Part shown: piece by piece, positions 8,593-17,040 of the stretch
Position numbering within the stretch: the first letter of the stretch is position 1
Layout: every line of letters begins with the position of its first letter
DNA from: Thalassovita sp.
GTDB lineage: Bacteria; Pseudomonadota; Alphaproteobacteria; Rhodobacterales; Rhodobacteraceae
Direction: 5' to 3'
Assembly: GCA_029212905.1 (NCBI GenBank)
Contig: JARGPB010000003.1
Coordinates: 126,562-190,561 of the forward strand
Length of the DNA: 64,000 nt
Translations under genes and position numbers: made by a program
Notes under the pieces: model-generated
What the model saw: only the letters and a program-made list of their open reading frames with translations
Databases searched by the model: none
What the model was told of the DNA's origin: nothing

Positions 8593-10152
8593 TTACTTGG
8601 CGGTTTTGTACAGCCACAGGGCGTTGTTTTCGTGCTTGCCGGTGTCTTCGCCGATCACCACGTCGCCGTTGGCGAGAACCAACAGGTTGTCGGGGTTCGA
8701 CACGCCATTGGTGGGGCAGGCGTTGGGCTGGGCGTTCTTGTCATACGTGCCGCCAGCAACGACTGGAACCATCATCGAGGTGTTGAAGTTGTCATCCAGT
8801 TTCATCTGGTAGACCACACCGCATTTGTTCTGGCTGACCTGAATGTCGCCTTTGTCGTCCGACATGCCCTTGGCCACTTCGGACATCGCCATGTACATGT
8901 AAGGCACCGAGCCGTCCTTGGCTGCGGCGTGGTTAATGTTCACGCCTTCCATTTTGCGGAATTCGGCAGTGGCGCCTTTGGCGGCGGCGGCCTTACGGCT
9001 TTCAAGGAAGGCTACGCGGTTATCTGCGGCCTCGCCCCGTGCCCAGGCGGCGACGTCTTCGTCCGTGATATAGCTGGTGGCGTCGGCGGCATAGTCGTCC
9101 TTGGTGATGCCGTCATAGCCGCGAATCCAACCCGCGATTTCGTCGTTTGTGCCATGTGCCAGCTCGATCCAGCTGATTTGCAGCGGGGTTGTGGCGCTAT
9201 CGGCGCCCGGTTCACCCAGTTGCATAATCTTGGCGGCGAACAAAGTGCCCGCGCTCAGATCGCCGGCGGTGTCCGCGACGAATTTAAAGAATACCACGTT
9301 CGTACCGTCATCCGACAGATAGACGGTTTTCTGGTCCGGCATCACAACCGCGTTTTCGTGGCTGTAGCGCCCCAAGGAGAACATCTTGACCGGGGTGGCG
9401 GTGCCGGCGGGATCGGTGATCTCGACGATATAGCCATAGTCGTAAGGGTTGGGGTAGGTGCCGTTATAGGACTCCAGTGCCTCGGGGCCGCTGATGTATT
9501 TGTATTCAGCGTTGTTCCAGTCAGCGGTATCGTCGAAATATAGCTCTTCCGAGGTCAGCGGTGTGCCCCAGGGCGACAGGGTGCCAAAGCAGTTGACCCA
9601 CGTGCCGCGCACGCCCGAGAAGTCGATCATCTTGGCGTCGCGGCTGTCCACGGACCATTTGCCATCAGCGCTGCGGGTGGCGCGCACACGGCTCATGCCG
9701 CCGGGGCGATCTTCCCAGTTGGTGAACAGATAGCCCTCGGCGTCGCCGGTTTTGACGAACGCGTTGAAATCGGGGTCGTTGGAGACCTTGATGCGGCCCC
9801 CCTTGCCCTCGATCGCGCCGATCTTGTCAAAATCGCCTTCCTGCACCAGAATTTGGTACGCACCCAGCGAGGTCTTTACGACTGATTTGTCAGCGTCCGA
9901 CATGGGCAAGGCCAGTTCACCAGCACCGAAATCAGCATTCGCAACAACACCGACGGTGGCCTTGGCGAAGGCGCCGGGCAAATCATCCGACGGATGCTGT
10001 ACGTTAAAGAACAGGTCGTCGTCTTGCAGGAACAGGCCGGTGATTTCGCCGCCCAGCGGGACGGTTGCAACACGGGTCAGGTCGCCAGCAAAGGCGGCAG
10101 TGGTCAGGCAGGTGGTCGCGGCCAAAGCGGCAACAAGCGATTTCATAGACAT
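8593..10152 (-). CDS. PhoX-like protein (DUF839), putative secreted phosphatase
   Basis: 519 residues. The sequence matches the PhoX/DUF839 pattern of secreted beta-propeller proteins: GRYSHENAVVMPDQKTVYLSDD, the late SNPDNLLVLANGDVVIGED, and a C-terminal Trp-Leu-Tyr strand. PhoX enzymes are calcium/iron alkaline phosphatases. This one has a plain Sec-type signal (MKSLVAALAATTCLTTAAFA) rather than the twin-arginine signal of classical PhoX. The start at 10152 is set by GAGG seven bases upstream. A Pho box lies 62 bases before the start. Phosphatase activity is inferred, not shown. Confidence 0.85.
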   Translation of the reverse strand: MSMKSLVAALAATTCLTTAAFAGDLTRVATVPLGGEITGLFLQDDDLFFNVQHPSDDLPGAFAKATVGVVANADFGAGELALPMSDADKSVVKTSLGAYQILVQEGDFDKIGAIEGKGGRIKVSNDPDFNAFVKTGDAEGYLFTNWEDRPGGMSRVRATRSADGKWSVDSRDAKMIDFSGVRGTWVNCFGTLSPWGTPLTSEELYFDDTADWNNAEYKYISGPEALESYNGTYPNPYDYGYIVEITDPAGTATPVKMFSLGRYSHENAVVMPDQKTVYLSDDGTNVVFFKFVADTAGDLSAGTLFAAKIMQLGEPGADSATTPLQISWIELAHGTNDEIAGWIRGYDGITKDDYAADATSYITDEDVAAWARGEAADNRVAFLESRKAAAAKGATAEFRKMEGVNINHAAAKDGSVPYMYMAMSEVAKGMSDDKGDIQVSQNKCGVVYQMKLDDNFNTSMMVPVVAGGTYDKNAQPNACPTNGVSNPDNLLVLANGDVVIGEDTGKHENNALWLYKTAK

Positions 10153-10213
10153 TGGGTATCCTCTGTAGATGGAGTGCCGAGTCATTACTCTGACGCCTGA
10201 CTAATCCGAGGAT

Positions 10214-10231
10214 ATGACAGTCCTGTTACAA
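10214..10231 (-). promoter_or_regulatory. Pho box upstream of the PhoX-like gene
   Basis: On the minus strand: TTGTAAC, four bases AGGA, CTGTCAT. This matches the PhoB consensus of two CTGTCAT repeats spaced by four bases; the second repeat is exact and the first matches four of seven. It sits 62 bases before the PhoX-like start, a normal position for PhoB activation. Confidence 0.7.
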
Positions 10232-10241
10232 CTTGTGGTCT

Positions 10242-10637
10242 CTATTCGTCGATGTCATCCACATCGGCCTGACCGGACAGGCGTCGGCGGATCAGGCTCC
10301 AGCTTAGGCCGACACCCAGCACCACGGACAGGGCGAACAGGCCCAGCCAAGTGTTCATTGTCTGGTTGTTGATATCCAACAGGCCGTAATCATACAGTAC
10401 CCACAGCAGTGCCCCGATGATGGCGACGATCAGGAACATGCCAAACGCTCCGATCGAGCGCAGCGTTGCGCGCAGGTAGATGATATATCCCACCAGCAAC
10501 AACAGCCCCAACAGCACGGCCATCGGCAGTTGCGTCTGATAATTCAAGCTGGCCCATTTGGCATAGTTCCAGCTGGTCGGGTTGAATGTTGCAGACAGCA
10601 GAAAGAACGCCACCAGCCAACGCAGAAAGAACCCCAT
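10242..10637 (-). CDS. Small integral membrane protein (DUF6524-like)
   Basis: 131 residues with about four hydrophobic helices (MGFFLRWLVAFFLLSATF; LPMAVLLGLLLLVGYIIYL; AFGMFLIVAIIGALLWVLY; WLGLFALSVVLGVGLSW) and an acidic C-terminus (ADVDDIDE). The start at 10637 is chosen because the helix begins there; the frame upstream is basic and unlike a membrane protein. It is divergent from purA. Family assignment is from memory of similar rhodobacterial proteins; no function is known. Confidence 0.75.
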   Translation of the reverse strand: MGFFLRWLVAFFLLSATFNPTSWNYAKWASLNYQTQLPMAVLLGLLLLVGYIIYLRATLRSIGAFGMFLIVAIIGALLWVLYDYGLLDINNQTMNTWLGLFALSVVLGVGLSWSLIRRRLSGQADVDDIDE

Positions 10638-10792
10638 AGAAGCTCCGGTACAACAGGATTTTCGTGTATATATCTGTATGGATCGCCCAATCCGCGCCTG
10701 GTGTCCAGCCCTGCGGCGAATTTCCGGTTTCGCTGGGATGAACTGCGCTATATACGGGCGCGGGTTTGAACCGCATTGAAAGAGGTCCAGCA

Positions 10793-12088
10793 ATGGCAAA
10801 CGTCGTCGTCGTCGGCGCCCAGTGGGGCGATGAGGGAAAAGGCAAGATCGTGGATTGGCTGTCTGAACGCGCCGATGTGATCGCGCGTTTTCAGGGCGGC
10901 CACAATGCCGGCCATACGTTGGTAATCGACGGAAAGGTTTATAAATTGCACGCGCTGCCTTCGGGTGTGGTGCGGGGCGGGAAACTGTCGGTTATTGGCA
11001 ATGGCGTGGTGCTGGACCCCTGGCACCTGCTCAACGAAATCGAAACTGTGCGCGCCCAAGGCGTGGATATCTCGCCCGAGACGCTGATGATCGCCGAGAA
11101 CACACCGCTGATTCTGCCCATCCACGGTGAATTGGATCGCGCCCGCGAAGAGGCTGCCAGCAAGGGTACCAAGATTGGCACCACCGGCCGCGGCATTGGC
11201 CCGTGCTACGAGGACAAGGTTGGCCGCCGCGCCATCCGCGTGGCCGATCTGGCCGACGACGCCACGTTGGAGGCGCGCGTGGACCGCGCCCTGCAACACC
11301 ACGACCCGCTGCGCAAAGGTCTGGGCATTGACCCCGTGGACCGCGACGCGCTGGTCGCTCAGTTAAAAGAGATCGCGGGGCAGATCCTGCCCTATGCTGC
11401 CCCTGTGTGGAAGGTCCTGAACGAGAAACGCAAAGCCGGCAAACGCATCCTGTTCGAAGGTGCACAAGGCGCGTTGCTGGACATCGATTTCGGAACCTAT
11501 CCGTTCGTGACGTCCTCGAATGTGATCGCGGGTCAGGCCGCGACGGGTGTCGGTATCGGCCCCGGCTCGATCGACTACGTTTTGGGTATCGTCAAAGCCT
11601 ATACCACCCGCGTCGGCGAAGGCCCGTTCCCCACGGAGCTGGATGACGATGATGGCCAGCGTCTGGGTGAGCGCGGCCATGAATTCGGCACCACCACAGG
11701 GCGGAAACGCCGCTGCGGTTGGTTCGATGCTGCCTTGGTCCGTCAGACCTGCGCCACGTCGGGCGTCAACGGCATTTCGCTGACGAAGCTGGACGTGCTG
11801 GACGGGTTTGAGACCTTGAAAATCTGTGTCGGCTACGAACTGGACGGCAAACAGATGGATTACCTGCCTACCGCCGCTGATGAACAAGCGCGCTGTAAAC
11901 CGATCTACGAAGAAATCGAGGGCTGGTCTGGCTCGACCGAAGGTGCGCGCTCTTGGGCGGATCTGCCTGCTGCGGCGATCAAATACGTCCGCCGCATCGA
12001 AGAGCTGATCGACTGTCCTGTCGCCCTGCTGTCCACCTCGCCCGAGCGCGATGATACCATCCTCGTCACTGACCCGTTTGCTGACTGA
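10793..12088 (+). CDS. purA: Adenylosuccinate synthetase
   Basis: 431 residues. It catalyses IMP + aspartate + GTP to adenylosuccinate, the first step from IMP to AMP. Motifs: the GTP-binding QWGDEGKGK at residues 10-18, GGHNAGHT with the catalytic His near 41, GTTGRGIGP, and the C-terminal guanine-recognition region (STSPERDDTI). AGAGG lies just upstream of the start. It overlaps the DUF2842 gene by one base. Confidence 0.98.
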   Translation: MANVVVVGAQWGDEGKGKIVDWLSERADVIARFQGGHNAGHTLVIDGKVYKLHALPSGVVRGGKLSVIGNGVVLDPWHLLNEIETVRAQGVDISPETLMIAENTPLILPIHGELDRAREEAASKGTKIGTTGRGIGPCYEDKVGRRAIRVADLADDATLEARVDRALQHHDPLRKGLGIDPVDRDALVAQLKEIAGQILPYAAPVWKVLNEKRKAGKRILFEGAQGALLDIDFGTYPFVTSSNVIAGQAATGVGIGPGSIDYVLGIVKAYTTRVGEGPFPTELDDDDGQRLGERGHEFGTTTGRKRRCGWFDAALVRQTCATSGVNGISLTKLDVLDGFETLKICVGYELDGKQMDYLPTAADEQARCKPIYEEIEGWSGSTEGARSWADLPAAAIKYVRRIEELIDCPVALLSTSPERDDTILVTDPFAD

Positions 12089-12318
12089 TGGCGCTGGGAT
12101 ATAAAACCCGTCGGCGGCTGTCGTTGCTGATCCTGCTGGTCGGTTTGCCGCTATATATTGTGGCGGCCGTGACCATCGTGAACCTGTTGGATCGCCCCTC
12201 GATTCTGCTGGAGCTGGGGGTCTATGTGGGGCTGGGCTTTCTTTGGGCGCTGCCGTTCAAGTTTGTGTTCAAAGGGGTCGGTCAGGCCGACCCCGATGCG
12301 CCGAACGATCAGGACTGA
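12088..12318 (+). CDS. DUF2842 small membrane protein
   Basis: 76 residues with two membrane helices (LSLLILLVGLPLYIVAAVTIV; LLELGVYVGLGFLWALPFKFVF) separated by a short loop, and a polar Asp/Pro-rich tail. This is the DUF2842 pattern of alphaproteobacteria. Its ATG shares one base with the purA stop (TGATG), so it is translationally coupled to purA. Function unknown. Confidence 0.85.
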   Translation: MALGYKTRRRLSLLILLVGLPLYIVAAVTIVNLLDRPSILLELGVYVGLGFLWALPFKFVFKGVGQADPDAPNDQD

Positions 12319-13275
12319 TTACCCCAGCAATGCGGTGATATGTGCCGGGCCCTTGGGTCTGATCCTTGTCGGGTTCAGCGCCTTGATCGAATAATAGCCC
12401 CGCGTGATGTGATCCATACTTACCGTGGCCCGCACGCCGGGCAGGGCCAGTATCCGCTCCATATAGGCCTGTAGGCGCGGGTAGTCAGCGATTTGGCGCA
12501 GGTTGGTTTTGAACAGCCCGTGATAGGCCGCGTCGAACCGGATCAGCGTGACGAAAAGGCGGATATCGGTCTCGGTCAGCCGATCGCCGAACAGAAAATC
12601 CCCGTCTAACCGTGTTTCAAGTGTGTCCAGCGTGTCGAACACGCCCTCGACGGCCTCGTCATAGGCGCCCTGAGAGCTGGCGAAACCAGCTTTGTAGACG
12701 CCGTTGTTCAGCCGGTCATAGATTTGCGGGTTCAACGCATCAATTTGGGGTGCCAGATCATCCGGGTACAGACGCACATCCGATGGAACCAACCCTTCGA
12801 AAGCTGTATCCAGCATCCGCAGAATATCGGCGCTTTCGTTGTTGACCATGACATTGCGCTGCATGTCCCACAGCACCGGAACGGTCGCGCGGCCGGTGAA
12901 TTCTGGATCCGCACGGGTATAGAGCTGATGCATATAGCTGGCTCCGAACAGGGGGTCTTTGTCCGCACCGGGATAGCCACCAAAGGCCCAGCCCTGATCC
13001 GTTAGTGTTGGGTTCACGATTGTGACGGGGATGATATCCTCCAGCCCCTTCAGTGCGCGCGCGATCAATGTGCGCGAAGCCCAGGGACAGATCAGCGCCA
13101 CATACAGCCGATAGCGCCCCGCCTCGGCCTTGAACCCATCCGAACCAGTGGGGCCGGCACTGCCGTCTGGCGTGATCCAGTTGCGGAAACTGGAAACCTG
13201 CCGCACAAACCGGCCCTTTTGATCTGCCTTTTGAACTGGGTCCCAGTCCTTGGTCCATTTACCATCTACCAGCAT
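12319..13275 (-). CDS. yqjG: Glutathionyl-hydroquinone reductase (Xi-class GST)
   Basis: 318 residues. It reduces glutathionyl-hydroquinones with glutathione. Catalytic Cys63 lies in LICPWASR, the Xi-class signature replacing the Ser/Tyr of other GSTs. The thioredoxin-like half also has VPVLWD and the cis-Pro region, NNESADILRML; the helical half ends with the ITRGYY motif seen in ECM4/YqjG proteins. It lies 12 bases after the LigB/YgiD gene on the same strand, so the two likely form an operon for aromatic or quinone stress. Confidence 0.9.
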   Translation of the reverse strand: MLVDGKWTKDWDPVQKADQKGRFVRQVSSFRNWITPDGSAGPTGSDGFKAEAGRYRLYVALICPWASRTLIARALKGLEDIIPVTIVNPTLTDQGWAFGGYPGADKDPLFGASYMHQLYTRADPEFTGRATVPVLWDMQRNVMVNNESADILRMLDTAFEGLVPSDVRLYPDDLAPQIDALNPQIYDRLNNGVYKAGFASSQGAYDEAVEGVFDTLDTLETRLDGDFLFGDRLTETDIRLFVTLIRFDAAYHGLFKTNLRQIADYPRLQAYMERILALPGVRATVSMDHITRGYYSIKALNPTRIRPKGPAHITALLG

Positions 13276-13287
13276 TGCTGCACTCCC

Positions 13288-14106
13288 TTAATAAAACACA
13301 AAGCTGCGCATAGAGACGCTGGCGATGTCGATTGTTTCGTTCATGAACAGCAGCTCGTCACGGCTGTCGGCTGCTCCGGCGATGGTCAGCGCGGGCAAAT
13401 AGTGGTCCAGCGACGGATGCGCCATCCGCAGCAGGTTGCCAAAGGTGTCGCGGTCCGCCAGCGCCGCCATATTGCGGTCCTCCAGCAGAGAGGCAAAGTT
13501 GGTGTCGAACTCCAATGCCCAATCATAGGGACGCACGCCGAACCGCATGGTGCGCAGGTTGTGGACGATGTTCCCGCTGCCTAAAATCAGCACGCCACGA
13601 TTGCGAAGCTCGGCCAGCGCGGCGCCAATCTCAAGGTGCTGAGACAGCGGTGCCGCCATGTCGATGGACAGCTGGAACACAGGTACGTCGGCGTCGGGAT
13701 ACAGGAACTTCAGCACGGACCAGGCACCGTGATCCAGCCCCCAAGTGTCGTCGCCTTCGGCGTGGTGGCTGCTCAGCAGGCTTGTCACCTCTTCGGCCAG
13801 TTTGGGCGCGCCGGGGGCGGGGTATTGTTCGCGATAAAGCGCGTCCGGAAATCCATGAAAATCATGAATCGTCCGCGGCATGGCTGACACATCCACCAGG
13901 GTGCTGCCGCGCGTTGCCCAATGGGCTGATACGACCAGGATGGCCTGAGGACGGGGCAGAGATTTCCCCAGCTCCTTCCAGGATCGGGAATAAGGCGTGT
14001 CTTCGATGGCATTCATCGGGCTACCGTGACCCAAAAAGACGACGGGCATCCTATCCGAGGCCTTGAGGCGGTCGCGCAGCGACTGGAGCGATTGAGCGAT
14101 AGACAT
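13288..14106 (-). CDS. ygiD: LigB-type extradiol dioxygenase, YgiD-like (DODA family)
   Basis: 272 residues. Members open catechol rings such as L-DOPA using a metal bound by histidines. Visible likely ligands and active-site residues: VFLGHGSPMN near residue 27, VVSAHWATRG near 62, GLDHGAWSVL, and ILGSGNIVHNL. GGAAG precedes the ATG. It is divergent from a LysR regulator, which probably controls it together with the downstream yqjG-like gene. The natural substrate is unknown. Confidence 0.88.
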   Translation of the reverse strand: MSIAQSLQSLRDRLKASDRMPVVFLGHGSPMNAIEDTPYSRSWKELGKSLPRPQAILVVSAHWATRGSTLVDVSAMPRTIHDFHGFPDALYREQYPAPGAPKLAEEVTSLLSSHHAEGDDTWGLDHGAWSVLKFLYPDADVPVFQLSIDMAAPLSQHLEIGAALAELRNRGVLILGSGNIVHNLRTMRFGVRPYDWALEFDTNFASLLEDRNMAALADRDTFGNLLRMAHPSLDHYLPALTIAGAADSRDELLFMNETIDIASVSMRSFVFY

Positions 14107-14244
14107 GGGCTTCCTTTCGGAGTGGCATGGGGGAATGTGCGTGTCGTTGCACTGATTTGATGCTCAGAGTTTGCATCTTGTTCTTTCGGAATGAAATGGT
14201 GATTGTATGGAAATACTTTCGTCATTTTGTTCCAGGTGGGTGCA

Positions 14245-15147
14245 ATGGATATTATTGATGGGCTGCGGGCCTTTGTGGCCACGGCACAGACGGGATCGTT
14301 TACCGGGGCCGCTGATCGGCTGGGGGTGTCCAACAGGCTGACCTCGAAATACGTGGCCGAGCTGGAGGCCCGATTGGGGACGCGGCTGTTACAGCGCACC
14401 ACGCGCCGGGTGGGGCTGACCGCCGCCGGAGAAGAGCTGTTAGCGCGGGTACCCGTATTGCTGGACGATCTTGACGAGGTGCTTAGCTTAGTTTCAGACG
14501 AGGAACGGGGCTTTGTTGGTACGTTGCGCGTGTCCGCGCCGGTCACTTTTGGCGAGGTTTATGTTGCGGGTCTGCTAAGCCGGTTCGCTGCGTCCCATCC
14601 TGACCTGACGATCGACCTGCGCTTGTCGGACGACTACGTGGATTTAGCGTCTGATGGGATCGACCTTGCGTTTCGGGTTGGCATTCCGGACGTCTCCGCG
14701 CTGAAAGTCCGCAGGCTGGGCACGATCCGCAGTACGCTTGTTGCGGCTCCATCCTATCTGGCCGCCCATCCAGCACCACAGCACCCGCGCGATTTGCTTG
14801 ACCATCGTTGCATTCTGGACAGTAACCGACGCAGGCCCGCACGATGGGAGTTTCGCGACGGAACGACTGATTTCGACGTCCAGGTGCCTGGTCGGTTTCA
14901 GGTCAACAGTGCGCGGGTGGCTCGTGATCTGGCGCGGGACGGGCTTGGCATTGCCAATTGTCCGAATTTTATCCTGAACCAGGATATCGAACAGGGGAGG
15001 TTAATCTCTGTTCTGACGGAATTTACGACGGCCGTGATTCCGTTCAGCGCTACCTATCTCGAGGGCCGGGTTCTGCCGCGCAAAGTGCGTGCTCTGATTG
15101 ATTTTGCGGTCGCAGACGCCAAGCGGCACAAATTCCTACAATCCTGA
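14245..15147 (+). CDS. LysR-family transcriptional regulator
   Basis: 300 residues. Winged helix at residues 1-60 (MDIIDGLRAFVATAQTGSF, ADRLGVSNRLTSKYVAELE), followed by the periplasmic-binding-like effector domain. An AGGTGG ribosome site fixes the start at 14245. It belongs to the subgroup with RRLGTIRSTLVAAPSYLA, often regulators of divergent oxidoreductase genes. The 138-base gap to the ygiD-like gene is the likely shared operator and promoter region. Confidence 0.92.
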   Translation: MDIIDGLRAFVATAQTGSFTGAADRLGVSNRLTSKYVAELEARLGTRLLQRTTRRVGLTAAGEELLARVPVLLDDLDEVLSLVSDEERGFVGTLRVSAPVTFGEVYVAGLLSRFAASHPDLTIDLRLSDDYVDLASDGIDLAFRVGIPDVSALKVRRLGTIRSTLVAAPSYLAAHPAPQHPRDLLDHRCILDSNRRRPARWEFRDGTTDFDVQVPGRFQVNSARVARDLARDGLGIANCPNFILNQDIEQGRLISVLTEFTTAVIPFSATYLEGRVLPRKVRALIDFAVADAKRHKFLQS

Positions 15148-15266
15148 TGGAAAGCAGCTTTAATCCCAGACAGTTTGCCGTGATCTCGGCATTCTGACGT
15201 TTGCAAAGGGGCGCGATTGATCTATGCACCCCTATCACAATCACTTTGATCCCGACCGGAGGGTCC

Positions 15267-15947
15267 ATGTCTGTCTCGATGATGTCCACTTTCGTGAAAC
15301 CCATGCACCCCGAAGGGCGCAAGTTCGTTGCCATTGCGGCTGCGATTACCTTGATCCTGTTTTGGCTGTGGGAGCCTTTGGGCTGGATCGGTGCGGGCCT
15401 GACGGTTTGGGTGTACTACTTTTTTCGTGATCCCGAACGCGTGACCCCCGACCGCCCTGGCGTGATGGTGTCGCCTGCGGATGGCGTGATCTCGTTGCTG
15501 GAACCCGCAGTTCCCCCGGCCGAATTGGGCCTGGGTGATCAACCGATGACCCGCGTGTCGGTCTTTATGTCGGTGTTCAACTGCCATGTGAATCGTCTGC
15601 CCTATGAGGGCACGCTGACCAAGGTCGCCTATCGCCCCGGTAAGTTCCTCAATGCCTCGCTGGACAAGGCGTCCGAGGATAACGAGAGGAACGGTCTGGC
15701 TGTACAGATCGCGGATGGGCGTCAATATGGTGTTGTCCAGATTGCTGGCCTGGTGGCACGGCGTATTCTGTGTTGGTCCAAAGAAGGTCAGCACCTGGAC
15801 AGCGGTGAACGGTTCGGCTTGATCCGCTTTGGCTCGCGTTTGGATATTTATCTGCCCGACGGGGTCGAGCCGCTGGTCGAGATCGGCCAAACGATGATCG
15901 CTGGCGAAACCGTCTTGGCAAGTCTGGACGTCGAAGCAGAGGGCTGA
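15267..15947 (+). CDS. psd: Phosphatidylserine decarboxylase proenzyme (short type)
   Basis: 226 residues. It converts phosphatidylserine to phosphatidylethanolamine at the inner membrane. N-terminal hydrophobic segments (about residues 24-52) anchor it. FRDPERVTP, VSPADG and FMSVFNCHVNR are family motifs. Self-cleavage should occur at Gly-Ser in IRFGSRLD, creating the pyruvoyl group. GGAGG lies upstream of the start at 15267; the longer frame is not used. pssA starts two bases after the stop. Confidence 0.95.
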   Translation: MSVSMMSTFVKPMHPEGRKFVAIAAAITLILFWLWEPLGWIGAGLTVWVYYFFRDPERVTPDRPGVMVSPADGVISLLEPAVPPAELGLGDQPMTRVSVFMSVFNCHVNRLPYEGTLTKVAYRPGKFLNASLDKASEDNERNGLAVQIADGRQYGVVQIAGLVARRILCWSKEGQHLDSGERFGLIRFGSRLDIYLPDGVEPLVEIGQTMIAGETVLASLDVEAEG

Positions 15948-15949
15948 TC

Positions 15950-16714
15950 ATGAAGCGGATTATCTCTCGTTCCCCGGATCGCGACCGAGTTCCATTCTTG
16001 CTGTTGTTGCCCAATCTGGTGACGCTGGCGGGTATGTGCCTGGGGCTGACCTCGATCCGGTTCGCGATGGATGAGCGCTTTAGCCTGGCGGTTCTGCTGA
16101 TCTTTCTGTCGGTCCTGATGGATGGGCTGGATGGGTTGCTGGCGCGGCGGCTGAGCGCGACCTCGAACTTCGGGGCCGAGCTGGATTCGCTGTCCGATTT
16201 CCTGTGTTTTGGGGTGGCACCGGGGATTTTGGTCTATCAGTATCACCTGTCCACGATCGGCAGCCTGGGTTGGATTTTTGTGCTGATCTTTGCCGCTGCG
16301 GCTTGTCTGCGGCTGGCACGGTTCAACGTCATGCGTGGCACCGCTGTCCCGTCCGAGGATGAAGACAAAGACAAAACCCATTTTGTTGGCGTTCCTGCTC
16401 CGGCAGGGGCGATGCTGGGCTTGATGCCTTTGTTCATGATGCAAGCAGGGGTCCTCAGCATCGATCTGCCTCCGATTCTGGTGGCGTTCTGGCTGGGCCT
16501 TGTGGCGTTGTTGATGGTCTCTCAGCTAAAGACCATTTCGCCCAAGTCACTGAATATCCCGCGAGGGTTGGTCGTGGTGATGATGTTCACGCTGGTCGTC
16601 GGCATTGGCCTTATCTTCACGCGGCCCTGGCTGTTGCTGGTGGTGGTGAATACGGCATATCTGGCGCTACTGCTGCATGGATTGATCAAGGCGAAGGGCC
16701 GGATTTTTTCCTGA
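15950..16714 (+). CDS. pssA: CDP-diacylglycerol-serine O-phosphatidyltransferase
   Basis: 254-residue polytopic membrane enzyme that makes phosphatidylserine from CDP-diacylglycerol and serine, the step before Psd. The CDP-alcohol phosphotransferase motif is complete: DGLDGLLARR then FGAELDSLSD (about residues 58-84). Several helices follow. The gene is two bases from psd, an operon encoding consecutive steps to phosphatidylethanolamine. Confidence 0.96.
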   Translation: MKRIISRSPDRDRVPFLLLLPNLVTLAGMCLGLTSIRFAMDERFSLAVLLIFLSVLMDGLDGLLARRLSATSNFGAELDSLSDFLCFGVAPGILVYQYHLSTIGSLGWIFVLIFAAAACLRLARFNVMRGTAVPSEDEDKDKTHFVGVPAPAGAMLGLMPLFMMQAGVLSIDLPPILVAFWLGLVALLMVSQLKTISPKSLNIPRGLVVVMMFTLVVGIGLIFTRPWLLLVVVNTAYLALLLHGLIKAKGRIFS

Positions 16715-16887
16715 TCACGCAGCGATTCCACCCTATGTTTTGGTGCGGCACTCTCTCAATTGGGCCGCGCGGGGACGATGATCATCGCTTCATGTGTTGG
16801 ATGAGCTTCGCCGCCTAACTTGCTGACGGCAGGACAGAACTATAGCGTTCCGATGCGCCGAAAATAAGCTTGGTCTACAGGGGAAAG

Positions 16888-16962
16888 TGGCAGCCCGTAG
16901 GGGAATCGAACCCCTCTTTCCAGGTTGAAAACCTGGCGTCCTAACCGATAGACGAACGGGCC
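16888..16962 (-). tRNA. tRNA-Glu (anticodon UUC)
   Basis: On the minus strand a 75-base cloverleaf. Acceptor GGCCCGT pairs with ACGGGCT (one G-U), the anticodon stem is CCAGG/CCTGG with loop TTTTCAA giving UUC, the T-arm is GAGGGG-TTCGATT-CCCCT, the discriminator is G, and the CCA end is encoded. It lies alone between pssA and recJ. The 173 bases between pssA and the tRNA show nothing I can name. Confidence 0.97.
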
Positions 16963-17040
16963 ATACCTTGGCGTGAGGCGTCTTCTAGGCAAAGCGGGAA
17001 ACTTCCGCAAGAGGAAAGTGCGCCCAGATTGCCGATTCTT

